64,000 nt of DNA from Clostridiales bacterium (GTDB lineage Bacteria; Bacillota; Clostridia; Oscillospirales; Butyricicoccaceae): positions 19,908 to 83,907 of the forward strand of contig SFJM01000007.1 in the NCBI GenBank assembly GCA_004555915.1. Reading direction: 5' to 3'. The position numbers and the translations under genes were made by a program. Within the stretch, counting starts at the first letter, position 1; every line of letters begins with the position of its first letter. The notes beneath the pieces are model-generated. The model saw nothing but the letters and a program-made list of their open reading frames with translations. It was not told the DNA's origin and ran no database searches. Shown here piece after piece: positions 16,942 to 24,771 of the stretch.

Positions 16942-17201
16942 TCCACCACCCGGAGAATCAGTTCAAAGGCCGACTCCGGCTTATCCTCCGCATCCGGAAC
17001 GGTCAGCTGTCCTTTTCCCACAGCCCGTTCCAGAATTTCCTTTGCAACACCTGCGCGTGCGGTTCCGCTGAGGGAATCATCCTCCAGCATGTCACACAGG
17101 CATTGCGCCGCTTCCGGGGAATGTTCACACAGGATATCACGTACCACATCATTGTGTGTTTTTTTCCGTCTGCGGCTGTTTTTTGCTTGCGCCAAAGGCA
17201 T
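16938..17201 (-). CDS. Phage terminase small subunit-like protein
   Basis: An 87-aa basic N-terminus plus helical protein (SRRRKKTHNDVVRDIL, then AGVAKEILERAVGKGQ) directly upstream of and overlapping the large terminase, the position of the DNA-recognising small subunit. It is short; many small terminases are 120-180 aa, so the typical helix-turn-helix is barely present and the gene may be truncated or belong to a minimal class. The start is uncertain: GGGAGG is only one base before ATG 17201, while TTG at 17195 would have seven-base spacing. Confidence 0.72.
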   Translation of the reverse strand: MPLAQAKNSRRRKKTHNDVVRDILCEHSPEAAQCLCDMLEDDSLSGTARAGVAKEILERAVGKGQLTVPDAEDKPESAFELILRVVE

Positions 17202-17241
17202 ACCTCCCTTATGGTTTCAATTTTTGCAGCTCACAGGTTTT

Positions 17242-17269
17242 ATAATACGGTACGGTTTCCCGTTGTCTA
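17242..17269 (-). promoter_or_regulatory. Possible promoter of the phage block
   Basis: Minus-strand TAGACA (complement of 17264-17269), 16-base spacer and TATTAT (complement of 17242-17247), about 40 bases before the small terminase start. It is housekeeping-like, with no repressor gene beside it. Confidence 0.5.
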
Positions 17270-17313
17270 CCGCAACGAATTGACCGCCTGTGGAAAAATT
17301 TTTTCTTTTCCTC

Positions 17314-17342
17314 TTGACATCTGTATTGTATCGTTGTATTAT
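17314..17342 (+). promoter_or_regulatory. Promoter of the GntR-ABC operon
   Basis: TTGACA (17314-17319), 17-base spacer, TATTAT (17337-17342): near consensus. It overlaps the palindrome at 17339-17366, so regulator binding would block transcription. Confidence 0.88.
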
Positions 17343-17366
17343 TGTATCAATCAATTAGTACAATAA
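17339..17366. promoter_or_regulatory. Palindromic operator, probable GntR(YtrA)-family binding site
   Basis: Perfect 8-bp inverted repeat TTATTGTA (17339-17346) and TACAATAA (17359-17366) with a 12-base centre, covering the -10 box and start site. YtrA-type repressors commonly bind such sites in front of their own operon; binding here is inferred. Confidence 0.65.
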
Positions 17367-17388
17367 GTCAAGATAAAGGAGGAAAACC

Positions 17389-17760
17389 ATGCAGTGGAAT
17401 TTAACCGATGACCGTCCGATTTACCTGCAGCTGATGGATACCATTACACTGGCCATCACCTCCGGTGCATTGCCGGCAGGCAGCCGGCTGCCCTCGGTCC
17501 GCGAGCTGGCGGCACAGGCGGGTGTCAATCCGAACACCATGCAGCGTGCCCTGTCCGAGCTGGAGCGTTCCGGTCTGCTGTATTCCCAGCGCACCGCAGG
17601 ACGGTTTGTTACCGATCAATCCGTAAACATCACACAAAAGAGAAAGGAACTGGCTATGGAACAGATTCAGGCATTTCTGTCCTCCATGAAGGACATGGGA
17701 TATTCCATTGAGGAAACCATTGAACTGATTCGTCAGGCGGAAAAGGAGGAAGCAAGATGA
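17389..17760 (+). CDS. GntR-family transcriptional regulator, YtrA subfamily
   Basis: A 123-aa regulator made of an N-terminal winged helix (residues about 8-75: PIYLQLMDTITLAITSGAL, then RLPSVRELAAQAGVNPNTMQ, GLLYSQRTAGRFV) and a short dimerising tail, the compact layout of the YtrA subfamily. These proteins repress an adjacent ABC transporter operon, as the gene order here suggests. GGAGG lies 7 bases before ATG 17389. Its stop overlaps the start of the ATPase gene (ATGA). An operator-like palindrome lies directly upstream. The inducing signal is unknown; cell-wall antibiotics are common for the family. Confidence 0.93.
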   Translation: MQWNLTDDRPIYLQLMDTITLAITSGALPAGSRLPSVRELAAQAGVNPNTMQRALSELERSGLLYSQRTAGRFVTDQSVNITQKRKELAMEQIQAFLSSMKDMGYSIEETIELIRQAEKEEAR

Positions 17761-18458
17761 GTGAACCGATTTTACAGTGTACCGGATTATGCAAATCCTA
17801 TGGCAAAAAGGATGCCCTGCGGGATGTCACCTTTTCGCTGGAGCGCGGACGCATTGTCGGCCTGCTGGGCCCCAACGGCAGCGGCAAATCTACCCTGATT
17901 AAGCTGGCCAACGGCCTGCTCACCCCTACTGCCGGCGAAATCCGCATTGCAGGCAACCTGCCCGGCCCCATCACCCATGCGCAGGTATCCTATCTGCCGG
18001 AACGCACCTATCTGAGTGACTGGATGACTGCGGATGACCTGCTGAAGTTCTTTGCGAATTTTTATGCAGACTTCAATCTGGATAAGGCAGCGGATATGCT
18101 GACCCGTCTGGGCATCAGCCCGAAGGATTCCCTTAAAACCATGTCCAAGGGCACCAAGGAAAAAATCCAGCTGGCTGTGGTCATGAGCCGTGAAGCTGAC
18201 CTGTACCTGCTGGACGAACCGATTGGCGGCGTTGATCCCGCTGCCCGGGATTATATTCTCAATACGATTTTGACCAATTATAACGAAAACAGTACTGTTG
18301 TCATTTCCACCCATCTGATTTCGGATATTGAAAAGGTACTGGACGATGTCATTTTTCTCCATCAGGGACAGATTACCCTGCATAAGACCGTGGATGATAT
18401 CCGTGAGGAATATGGCAAGTCTGTCGATGCACTGTTCCGGGAGGTGTTCGCATGCTGA
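17757..18458 (+). CDS. ABC transporter ATP-binding protein
   Basis: A 233-aa nucleotide-binding subunit. Walker A is GPNGSGKST (about residue 39), the signature position reads MSKGTKEK instead of LSGGQ, which is normal for the YtrB-like class, and Walker B is LYLLDEPIGGVD, followed by the switch histidine in ISTHLI. It overlaps the GntR stop by four bases and the permease start by seven, so the three genes form one translationally coupled operon. It presumably energises the permease that follows. Cargo unknown; possible peptide-antibiotic or lipid export. Confidence 0.94.
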   Translation: MSEPILQCTGLCKSYGKKDALRDVTFSLERGRIVGLLGPNGSGKSTLIKLANGLLTPTAGEIRIAGNLPGPITHAQVSYLPERTYLSDWMTADDLLKFFANFYADFNLDKAADMLTRLGISPKDSLKTMSKGTKEKIQLAVVMSREADLYLLDEPIGGVDPAARDYILNTILTNYNENSTVVISTHLISDIEKVLDDVIFLHQGQITLHKTVDDIREEYGKSVDALFREVFAC

Positions 18459-19276
18459 ACAAGCTGATTGGATATGAATTTAAATCCACCCGCCGGATTT
18501 TCCTTCCGGCCTACGCAGTCATCCTGCTGCTGTCGATTGTCAATGGCATTTGTATGCTGCTGACCAATTCCATGGATACCATCAGCGCCCCCTTCGGCGT
18601 GCTGCTGACGGTGTACATTCTGGCACTGTTCGCCGTGTGCATCCTGACCTTTGCCTATATGATCAGCCGGTTTTACAAAAACCTGCTGGGCGACGAGGGC
18701 TACCTGATGTTTACCCTTCCGGCACGCCCCTCCCAGCTGGTCTGGGCCAAGTGCATTACATCCTCCCTGTGGATGCTTTTCACCACCATTGTGTGCGGCA
18801 TTTCCCTGTTTACGCTGATGGTTCCGATTATGCTTTCCGAAACCACCTCTGCGGATCTGACCATGCTCCGGCAGCAGCTGGCGTTCGGGATGCATACCCT
18901 GTGGCAGGAATACAGCATTCATCTGATCTTTGTCCCACTGCTGGCAATTGTGCTCGGCATCATTTATACGGCAAACTTCTGCATGCATATCTATGCGTGC
19001 CTGTCTATAGGCTCTCTCGCCAACAAGCACCGTCTGGGCTTTGCCTTTCTCGCGTATCTCGGCTTCGGTGTCCTGTCTGAAATCCTGATGCTGGTTTGCT
19101 CGAGCATCGCATCCCTGTTCCCATCCCTCAGCGTCAATCTTGACACGCTGATTCCCAACGCAACCGCACAGGTTTATGTTGCCATGCTCGGCTTCCTGCT
19201 GTTCTATGGCATCAAGCTGGCGATCAATTTTGTGATTACCAATTACATCCTGACCCGCCACCTGAACCTGCAGTAA
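18452..19276 (+). CDS. ABC-2 type permease subunit
   Basis: A 274-aa membrane protein with six hydrophobic segments (about residues 16-38, 45-70, 100-128, 155-180, 195-220, 240-262), the usual number for an ABC-2 permease. The N-terminus MLNKLIGYEFKSTRR precedes the first helix, and GYLMFTLPARPSQLVWAK in the first cytoplasmic loop matches the lipoprotein/peptide export family. It overlaps the ATPase gene by seven bases and is followed by a terminator. The pair forms an exporter controlled by the GntR regulator; substrate unknown. Confidence 0.9.
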   Translation: MLNKLIGYEFKSTRRIFLPAYAVILLLSIVNGICMLLTNSMDTISAPFGVLLTVYILALFAVCILTFAYMISRFYKNLLGDEGYLMFTLPARPSQLVWAKCITSSLWMLFTTIVCGISLFTLMVPIMLSETTSADLTMLRQQLAFGMHTLWQEYSIHLIFVPLLAIVLGIIYTANFCMHIYACLSIGSLANKHRLGFAFLAYLGFGVLSEILMLVCSSIASLFPSLSVNLDTLIPNATAQVYVAMLGFLLFYGIKLAINFVITNYILTRHLNLQ

Positions 19277-19308
19277 TTCATACCGTTTTATCCCCTGTAC
19301 CACCCAAA

Positions 19309-19344
19309 AAAATCCAGCCAGGACCCGTTTCCCGGCTGGATTTT
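19309..19344 (+). terminator. Terminator of the GntR-ABC operon
   Basis: Perfect 11-bp stem (19309-19319 with 19334-19344), whose 3' arm ends in TTTT. It starts 33 bases after the permease stop. Confidence 0.82.
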
Positions 19345-19451
19345 CCTGTATGCGGCGAAATCTGTCAAACCTCTGTACATCCTCCCTCCGGATATGGTAA
19401 GATAAGGGTAACAAAGCTTACTTCCGATACAGAGCAAGGAGGGGAAATACG

Positions 19452-20312
19452 ATGAAATGTCCGCATTGCGGTATCTATTATACGGACGGGGAAAAAGAAT
19501 GCCCGGTCTGCGGCAAACGCCCCGGCATACAGGCTGCAAAATCTTCGGCACGCAAGTCGTCCGCAGGTACTTCCCATAAGGATGTACCCCACCAGCCAAA
19601 GAAAAAGCCATCCGCCCAGTCCACAGAACGAAAACAGACCTATGGAAACAAAAGCAGTTCTACCGAAGCCGCATGGCAGAAGGCATCTGCCGGACAGCAT
19701 ACCCATGCCAATCCATTGGAGCCGAAACAGAAAAAATCCGGCTGCGGAAGCGGCTGCCTGATTATCCTCATCGTTTTTATCCTCATCACCGCCATTCAAA
19801 TCATCAGTGCCGTTGGTTTCAACGTGATGGCTAAACCGGAGGGTGTCAGTGAATTCATTTTCTCCTCATTGGAGGAGAGTGCTGAGGACATTGGCGAGGA
19901 TGTTGACATCCAGACCGTCCTGACCGGAACCTGGCGCAATACCGACGGCTCGCTGACGCTGACCATCGACGAGGAAGGCGTGGTCACCTGGTCCGATGCT
20001 GACGGTATCCATTCGGATGATGTTCCGCTGTTTGAACGGCTTAACCTGACCGAAGACAACCAGAAGGAGTATTGCTCTGTGGATGAAATCAAAGACTATC
20101 CGCTGGATTCCTTTACCTATTATTCTATCTACGCAATGGCTGCCGAATGGGATGATGATGCTGAGCTGGATATGTGGTTCTACCTTCCCCAGGGCCAGCA
20201 ATCCCCCGAAACCTTTGATTATTATGACTACTACGAGGAGGCATATGACACCTTTACCCGTGTCTCCGGCAGCACCGAGCCAATGCCCTCCGGTCCGGAA
20301 CAGACCGCCTGA
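19452..20312 (+). CDS. Zinc-ribbon membrane-anchored protein of unknown function
   Basis: A 286-aa protein with an N-terminal zinc ribbon (MKCPHCG at residues 1-7 and CPVCGK at about 18-23), a long charged and Ser/Lys-rich linker, a single membrane helix near residues 100-122 (GCLIILIVFILITAIQIIS), and an acidic C-terminal domain of about 165 residues. The latter begins at a region rich in Glu (EESAEDIGEDVD) and reads LTGTWRNTDGSLTLTIDEEG, like a lipocalin-type or DUF4178-like beta fold. The ribbon would be cytoplasmic and the C-terminus extracytoplasmic. No signature assigns a function. A second protein of the same architecture lies at 58404-59345. GGAGGGG precedes ATG 19452. Confidence 0.78.
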   Translation: MKCPHCGIYYTDGEKECPVCGKRPGIQAAKSSARKSSAGTSHKDVPHQPKKKPSAQSTERKQTYGNKSSSTEAAWQKASAGQHTHANPLEPKQKKSGCGSGCLIILIVFILITAIQIISAVGFNVMAKPEGVSEFIFSSLEESAEDIGEDVDIQTVLTGTWRNTDGSLTLTIDEEGVVTWSDADGIHSDDVPLFERLNLTEDNQKEYCSVDEIKDYPLDSFTYYSIYAMAAEWDDDAELDMWFYLPQGQQSPETFDYYDYYEEAYDTFTRVSGSTEPMPSGPEQTA

Positions 20313-20325
20313 ACGCAAAAAAAGA

Positions 20326-20370
20326 GCACCCAGACACAGCTTCCCATTGAAAGTGTCTGAGTGCTTTTTT
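20326..20370. terminator. Bidirectional terminator between convergent genes
   Basis: Stem 20326-20337 with 20353-20364 (12 bp with one mismatch), T6 on the plus side and an A-run on the other side, between genes ending at 20312 and 20372. Confidence 0.85.
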
Positions 20371-20371
20371 G

Positions 20372-21163
20372 TTATTTTTCCGGTGTATATTCGGTTTCAA
20401 TCCGTTGCACGCTCCTGCATCTGCCGGTGCTCTCGTCGATATCGAACACCGCGCCCTGCAGCACGCAGACCCCCTCCGCCGGTTCAAACCGGCTGGTCAG
20501 GTCCCCACGGAACATGGCAATCGACTGCTCCGACCGCACGCCCAGGACAGACCATTTGGGGCCTGTCATGCCCAGATCGGTGATATATCCGGTGCCTTTT
20601 GGGTTGACCCGCGCGTCCGCCGTGGGCACATGGGTATGGGTGCCATATACAGCGGAAACCCGTCCATCCAGATAATACCCCATAGCCAGCTTTTCCGAGG
20701 TGGCAGAGGCATGGATTTCACAGATAGCAATATCATACCGTCCTTCCTGCTCCCGCAGGATGCGGTCTGCCCACAGGAACGGGTTATCCGGGCCATACTG
20801 CATGTCACAGCGTCCGATCAGCTCAAACACCAGTACCCGCCATCCGGCGCTGGTATCAAAGATGCCATAGCCCTCGCCGGGCGACTGGGGTGCCAGATTG
20901 GCAGGCCGGATGATATACCGGTTGTCCTCCAGATATGGCACAATATTCTGTTTGCGGTAGGAATGGTTTCCCAGGGTAATCACATCCGCACCGGCGGCAA
21001 AAATACTGTCCGCCTGCCTGGGCGTGATGCCCACGCCGCTGGCATTTTCTCCATTGACAATGGTAAAATCCGCACCGGTTTCCCGCTTGATGCGGCGCAG
21101 CACATGCGACACGGTCAGCAGCCCGGGCTGTGATACCACATCACCCACAGTCAGAATTTTCAT
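20372..21163 (-). CDS. ymdB: YmdB-family metallophosphoesterase
   Basis: A 263-aa dinuclear-metal phosphodiesterase. Known YmdB homologues hydrolyse 2',3'-cyclic nucleotides and influence sporulation and biofilm decisions in Bacillus. Metal-binding motifs are in order: GDVV (residue 7), NGEN (38), GNHS (65), EIHASATSEK (about 150), and GTHTHVPTAD (about 172). The family usually reads DFHAEATSEK, so the Asp to Glu and Phe to Ile changes are small departures; all His ligands remain. ATG 21163 follows a GAGGAGAG site. It lies left of prs and shares its direction but is separated by the prs terminator. Confidence 0.92.
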   Translation of the reverse strand: MKILTVGDVVSQPGLLTVSHVLRRIKRETGADFTIVNGENASGVGITPRQADSIFAAGADVITLGNHSYRKQNIVPYLEDNRYIIRPANLAPQSPGEGYGIFDTSAGWRVLVFELIGRCDMQYGPDNPFLWADRILREQEGRYDIAICEIHASATSEKLAMGYYLDGRVSAVYGTHTHVPTADARVNPKGTGYITDLGMTGPKWSVLGVRSEQSIAMFRGDLTSRFEPAEGVCVLQGAVFDIDESTGRCRSVQRIETEYTPEK

Positions 21164-21192
21164 GATACTCTCCTCACATTAATCTGGTAAAA

Positions 21193-21223
21193 AAGGCGGC
21201 ACAGAAGACCTCTATGCCGCCTT
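21193..21223 (-). terminator. Terminator of prs
   Basis: Perfect 9-bp stem (21193-21201 with 21215-21223) followed on the minus strand by TTTTTT, 17 bases past the prs stop. Confidence 0.85.
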
Positions 21224-21239
21224 ATGTACTTCGGTTTAC

Positions 21240-22199
21240 TCAATCAAACAGTGGGGAAACGGAAGATTCCTCATAAATACGTGCAATTGCCTCGGTAAAT
21301 ACCGGTGCAACCTGCAGCAGTTCAATCTTGTCAATGCGCTTTTCAGCCGGCAGCGGGATGGTATCCAGCAGGGTCAGCTTCTTGATCGGGCTTGCTTCCA
21401 GGCGCTCGATCGCCGGGCCGGACAGCACGCCATGGGTAGCGCATGCATAGACTTCCTTTGCACCGCCGATTTTAATCAGCGCCTCAGCGGCATGGCAAAG
21501 CGTACCTGCCGTATCAATCAGGTCATCGCTCAGAATACAGATTTTATCCTTGACATCACCGATGATGTTCATCACCTCAGAGACATTGGCACGGGGACGG
21601 CGCTTGTCAATGATTGCAAGGCGGTAATCCAGCTTTTCACAGAACTTTCTGCAGCGGGTAACCGAGCCCAGATCCGGAGAGACGATCATCACATCATCAC
21701 GGCTGCGGCCGAACTTGCCTGCAATATACGGAATCAGGACAGACGCACCCATCAGGTTGTCCACCGGGATATCAAAGAAGCCCTGCAGCTGATGTGCATG
21801 CAGATCCATGGTCAGCACGCGGTCAGCGCCTGCTGCGGTCAGGATATTAGCAACCAGCTTGGCAGAAATCGGGTCACGTGCCTTGGACTTTCTGTCCTGG
21901 CGTGCATAACCAAAATACGGAATAACAGCAGTAATACGGCCTGCGGAAGCACGCTTACATGCGTCAATCATAATCAGCAGCTCCATCAGGTTGTCATTCA
22001 CCGGGCCACAGGTAGACTGGATGAGGAATACATCCGAACCGCGGACCGTTTCACCGATGGAAACGGAAACCTCGCCGTCAGCAAAGTGTCCAACCTCGCA
22101 CTTGCCAAGCGGCAGGCCCAGTGCGGATGCAATCTGCATTGCCAGTGCGGGATGCGAATTGCCCGCAAGGATCTTAATATTTTTACCGTGAGAAATCAT
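21240..22199 (-). CDS. prs: Ribose-phosphate pyrophosphokinase
   Basis: Makes PRPP from ribose 5-phosphate and ATP for nucleotide, His and Trp synthesis. The 319-aa length is standard. Hallmarks are GNSHPALAMQIASALG, FADGEVSVSIGETVRG, the flexible catalytic stretch YFGYARQDRKSKARDPISAK near residue 95, and the PRPP loop DDLIDTAGTL near 220. GGAGG lies 11 bases before ATG 22199. It follows glmU in the same direction with a 111-base gap, a common pairing in Firmicutes that links cell-wall precursor and nucleotide supply. Confidence 0.97.
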   Translation of the reverse strand: MISHGKNIKILAGNSHPALAMQIASALGLPLGKCEVGHFADGEVSVSIGETVRGSDVFLIQSTCGPVNDNLMELLIMIDACKRASAGRITAVIPYFGYARQDRKSKARDPISAKLVANILTAAGADRVLTMDLHAHQLQGFFDIPVDNLMGASVLIPYIAGKFGRSRDDVMIVSPDLGSVTRCRKFCEKLDYRLAIIDKRRPRANVSEVMNIIGDVKDKICILSDDLIDTAGTLCHAAEALIKIGGAKEVYACATHGVLSGPAIERLEASPIKKLTLLDTIPLPAEKRIDKIELLQVAPVFTEAIARIYEESSVSPLFD

Positions 22200-22310
22200 A
22201 ATTCATGTATCCTCCTGCATCTTGAAAAAAATTCCCTTTAACACACCAGAGTCTTTCCGGTCCGTTTTGCTCCAACTCTATCTGTATCTATATCTATTTT
22301 TTACAGTGAA

Positions 22311-23534
22311 TTATCGGTCCTGCCCATGCATACGGCGGCGGCGGTCATTCCAGCCTTCCTTGTTTTCCTGCCGTGCACGTGCCACAGCCAGAGCGCCATC
22401 CGGTACATTTCGTGTTACCGTTGTGCCTGCCGCAGTCAGGACGCGGTCACCCAGCGTTACCGGTGCGACCAGATTGGTATTGCAGCCAATGAAGCAGTCA
22501 TCTCCAATGACGGTCTGGCTCTTCACATAGCCGTCATAGTTGACAACCACGGTACCGCAGCCAAAGTTGACCCGTTCGCCCACGGTTGCATCGCCGATAT
22601 AGGTCAGATGGGATACCTTGGTATCATTGCCGATCTGTGCCTTCTTCAGCTCCACAAAGTCACCGATGCGGGTGTTGTCCCCTACCTGGCATCCCGGCCG
22701 GATATAAGCAAAGGGACCTACGGTAGCATGGCAGCCTACGCTGCTCTCATATACCTGAGAGGAATTCACACTGGTGCCATCACCGATTTCCGCACGATCC
22801 AGAATGGTGTTCGGGCCAATGGTGCAGCCACTGCCTACCCTGCTGCCCGGTTTTATCATGCAGCCCGGCAGGATGGTCGTGTCATAGCCGATGGTGCTGT
22901 ACGGGGAAATATACGTGTATTCCGGATCCAGAATGTTGACGCCCTGATCCATCCATGCACTGTTCACTCTGCGCTGCAGGGTTTTCTGTGCACAATAGGC
23001 ATCACACGCGGTATAAACCGGAATACGGCTTTCGGTACGGCAGGATTCGGTCTTTGCACTGATTTCCGTGGCAATATGGATGGACTGTGTCAGCGACATC
23101 GGATGGTGGCTGAGGATTTCACGCAGCACTTCTACCCGATATACCGCACAGTGCCAGTGGTCTGCCATCGCGCCGCAGGTGAGCATCGTAACAGCATTTT
23201 CCGCCTCGCTGTGCAGGCGCATGACATGCTGATATTCCTCCGTTGTCACCTCCGGCATGGGTGTGGACAGGAGCATCACATCCCCTTCCATACTGTCAAT
23301 TGCTGTCGAAAGCATCTGTGTAAAGTCCGCATCGTCCGGGCATACCATATCCGGAACGCCCTCCAGCTCCCTTTCACTCTGCTGCCGGACATACAGAAGC
23401 TCACACTGCTCCGGCAGTGCATCTGCAACCAGCTTGCCCACAGGGGAAAACAGGATTTCCCGCTGAACCGGGTATTTTCCGTCCTTTCCCTTGCGTCCGC
23501 CCAGTAAAATCGTATTCAACTTATTACAAGACAT
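22311..23534 (-). CDS. glmU: GlmU-like glucosamine-1-phosphate acetyltransferase with a degenerate pyrophosphorylase domain
   Basis: A 407-aa protein. Normal GlmU is about 450 aa with an N-terminal uridyltransferase (LAAGxGTRMxS) and C-terminal left-handed beta-helix acetyltransferase. Here the C-terminal half (about 195-407) is intact: repeats such as VGPFAYIRPG, VELKKAQIGN, the catalytic region SHLTYIGDATVG, NFGCGTVVVNYDG and AAGTTVTRNVPDGALAVARAR. The N-terminal 190 residues read NTILLGGRKGKDGKYPVQREI where the Rossmann nucleotide motif should be, with no GTRM signature. I infer loss of UDP-GlcNAc pyrophosphorylase function or extreme divergence. ATG 23534 has AAAGGAT upstream; the extended start at 23579 is unsupported. 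Confidence 0.88.
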   Translation of the reverse strand: MSCNKLNTILLGGRKGKDGKYPVQREILFSPVGKLVADALPEQCELLYVRQQSERELEGVPDMVCPDDADFTQMLSTAIDSMEGDVMLLSTPMPEVTTEEYQHVMRLHSEAENAVTMLTCGAMADHWHCAVYRVEVLREILSHHPMSLTQSIHIATEISAKTESCRTESRIPVYTACDAYCAQKTLQRRVNSAWMDQGVNILDPEYTYISPYSTIGYDTTILPGCMIKPGSRVGSGCTIGPNTILDRAEIGDGTSVNSSQVYESSVGCHATVGPFAYIRPGCQVGDNTRIGDFVELKKAQIGNDTKVSHLTYIGDATVGERVNFGCGTVVVNYDGYVKSQTVIGDDCFIGCNTNLVAPVTLGDRVLTAAGTTVTRNVPDGALAVARARQENKEGWNDRRRRMHGQDR

Positions 23535-23671
23535 TGTCAATATCCTTTCTGAGGCGAAGCACGCTGAAAAAAGGTGCAATGCGCCCCCCAGAGAAATACA
23601 TAATTTATTATACTATTTTTTCACAGAAAAAACATTATAAATTTTGCAAAATTTCGCCGGGTTCTTTTCGC

Positions 23672-23700
23672 TTGCACTATTACATTTGTCACGATATAAT
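23672..23700 (+). promoter_or_regulatory. Promoter of the DnaD/DnaC operon
   Basis: TTGCAC (23672-23677), 17-base spacer, TATAAT (23695-23700), followed by an 84-base leader to the DnaD-like start. Confidence 0.85.
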
Positions 23701-23790
23701 AGAGTAGCCATCATCTGCCGGGTAAATGCAGTGTGTATGGTGGGAACAGAACGTTGTTCCCGATTATTCTGTGTATTTCGGGAGGAAATT

Positions 23791-24771
23791 ATGTCTCTTG
23801 CATCCCTGATTCCTGCCAGTGAGGAATTCTGTGTCCTGCGCACACAGATTGTGGACAACCTGCTTGCCTGCCGCGACGGTGACAGCGCCCTGCTGTACCT
23901 GTATCTGGTCAGACAGGGAAAGGCCTTTGATGAACGCGCTGCCCTGCGTGACCTGAACCTGACCCGTGACCGGTATGACCGGGCGGTGCACACGCTGACC
24001 AGCCTAAACCTTGCCACAAAACCGACGGAAACGGCACAAAAGCCATCGGAAAAGCCTGCCGTACCGCCGCGGTACACGGCAGCGGAGCTGCGTGCCCGCC
24101 GGGAGGGCGACCATCGGTTTGCATCCGTATGCCAGACTGCGGAAATGGTGCTGGGTAGGACGCTCACCGAGGCACAGCTGCGTACCCTGATGAATGCCTA
24201 TGCCAATCTGGGTCTGCCTGCCGATGTGCTCATCGACCTGCTGACCTACCTGCACCGGGAAAAACAAACGGTTACCCGCCGGGATATCGAGGAACAGGCA
24301 TATCTGTGGGCGGATATGGGTATTTTTACAGCAGAAGCCGCTGCGGAATTCCTGTCCCGCCGGGAGGCGGAAAAACCGCTGCTTCAGGAGATGCTCCGTG
24401 CGCTGGATATGGCAGGCCGGGAGCCTGCGCCGGATGAATACCGCTATCTGTCCGGCTTTATCCGACAGGGCTTTGATGCGGAAGCGGTTCAGCTGGCAAA
24501 GGAACGCATGTATGCCCGCCTGGGAAAATTCAGCTGGAAATATCTCGCCGGCATTATGGAAAGCTGGCATGCCAAGGGACTGCATACCGCCGCGGAAATC
24601 ACCGCAGTGGAACCCCAGCTGCGCCAGCCCAAACCAGCTGCCGGCGCACCGGCAGCTGCAGCGCCAAAGCCGCCTGTGAAGCAGGATGGCAACCTTGCCG
24701 ACTGGGAACGTGACTGGCTGGAGGAATTTCACGCAATGACACGCAAGGAGGGAAACGGCAATGGCATATGA
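23791..24771 (+). CDS. DnaD-domain replication initiation protein
   Basis: A 326-aa protein containing a C-terminal DnaD domain (about residues 215-280, with FLSRREAEKPLLQEMLRAL followed by YRYLSGFIRQGFDAEAVQLA, the family's helix pattern) and an N-terminal winged-helix-like region (about 1-75). DnaD proteins remodel DNA and help load the helicase in Firmicutes. A Pro/Ala-rich linker (QPKPAAGAPAAAAPKPPV) leads to a WLEEF tail. ATG 23791, with GGAGG seven bases upstream, is far better than the longer in-frame start at 23644. Its stop overlaps the next gene by 11 bases, so the two are coupled. A phage origin is possible but there are no phage neighbours. Confidence 0.88.
   Translation: MSLASLIPASEEFCVLRTQIVDNLLACRDGDSALLYLYLVRQGKAFDERAALRDLNLTRDRYDRAVHTLTSLNLATKPTETAQKPSEKPAVPPRYTAAELRARREGDHRFASVCQTAEMVLGRTLTEAQLRTLMNAYANLGLPADVLIDLLTYLHREKQTVTRRDIEEQAYLWADMGIFTAEAAAEFLSRREAEKPLLQEMLRALDMAGREPAPDEYRYLSGFIRQGFDAEAVQLAKERMYARLGKFSWKYLAGIMESWHAKGLHTAAEITAVEPQLRQPKPAAGAPAAAAPKPPVKQDGNLADWERDWLEEFHAMTRKEGNGNGI

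Larger units (their letters stand above)
9367..17269 (-). mobile_element. Compact phage morphogenesis block (prophage remnant or domesticated capsid module)
   Basis: Nine consecutive minus-strand genes in classical head-gene order: small terminase, large terminase, small membrane protein, portal, scaffold, major capsid, connector, tail/stabilisation protein and a helical virion-like protein. All have intact reading frames and most have good ribosome sites. Spacing is tight, with stop-start overlaps. There is no integrase, repressor, replication, holin, endolysin, tape-measure or long-tail gene. The block is wedged between the terminator of an antiporter and the promoter of a GntR operon. No attachment-site repeat was seen by eye. 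It could be a decayed prophage, a satellite or a GTA-like module. Confidence 0.8.

Noticed and set aside
9300..17400. Attachment-site repeats flanking the phage block
   Set aside because: No repeat of 12 bases or more was noticed by eye at both ends, and no tRNA borders it. A computed search of 9.2-9.4 and 17.1-17.4 kb would settle it.
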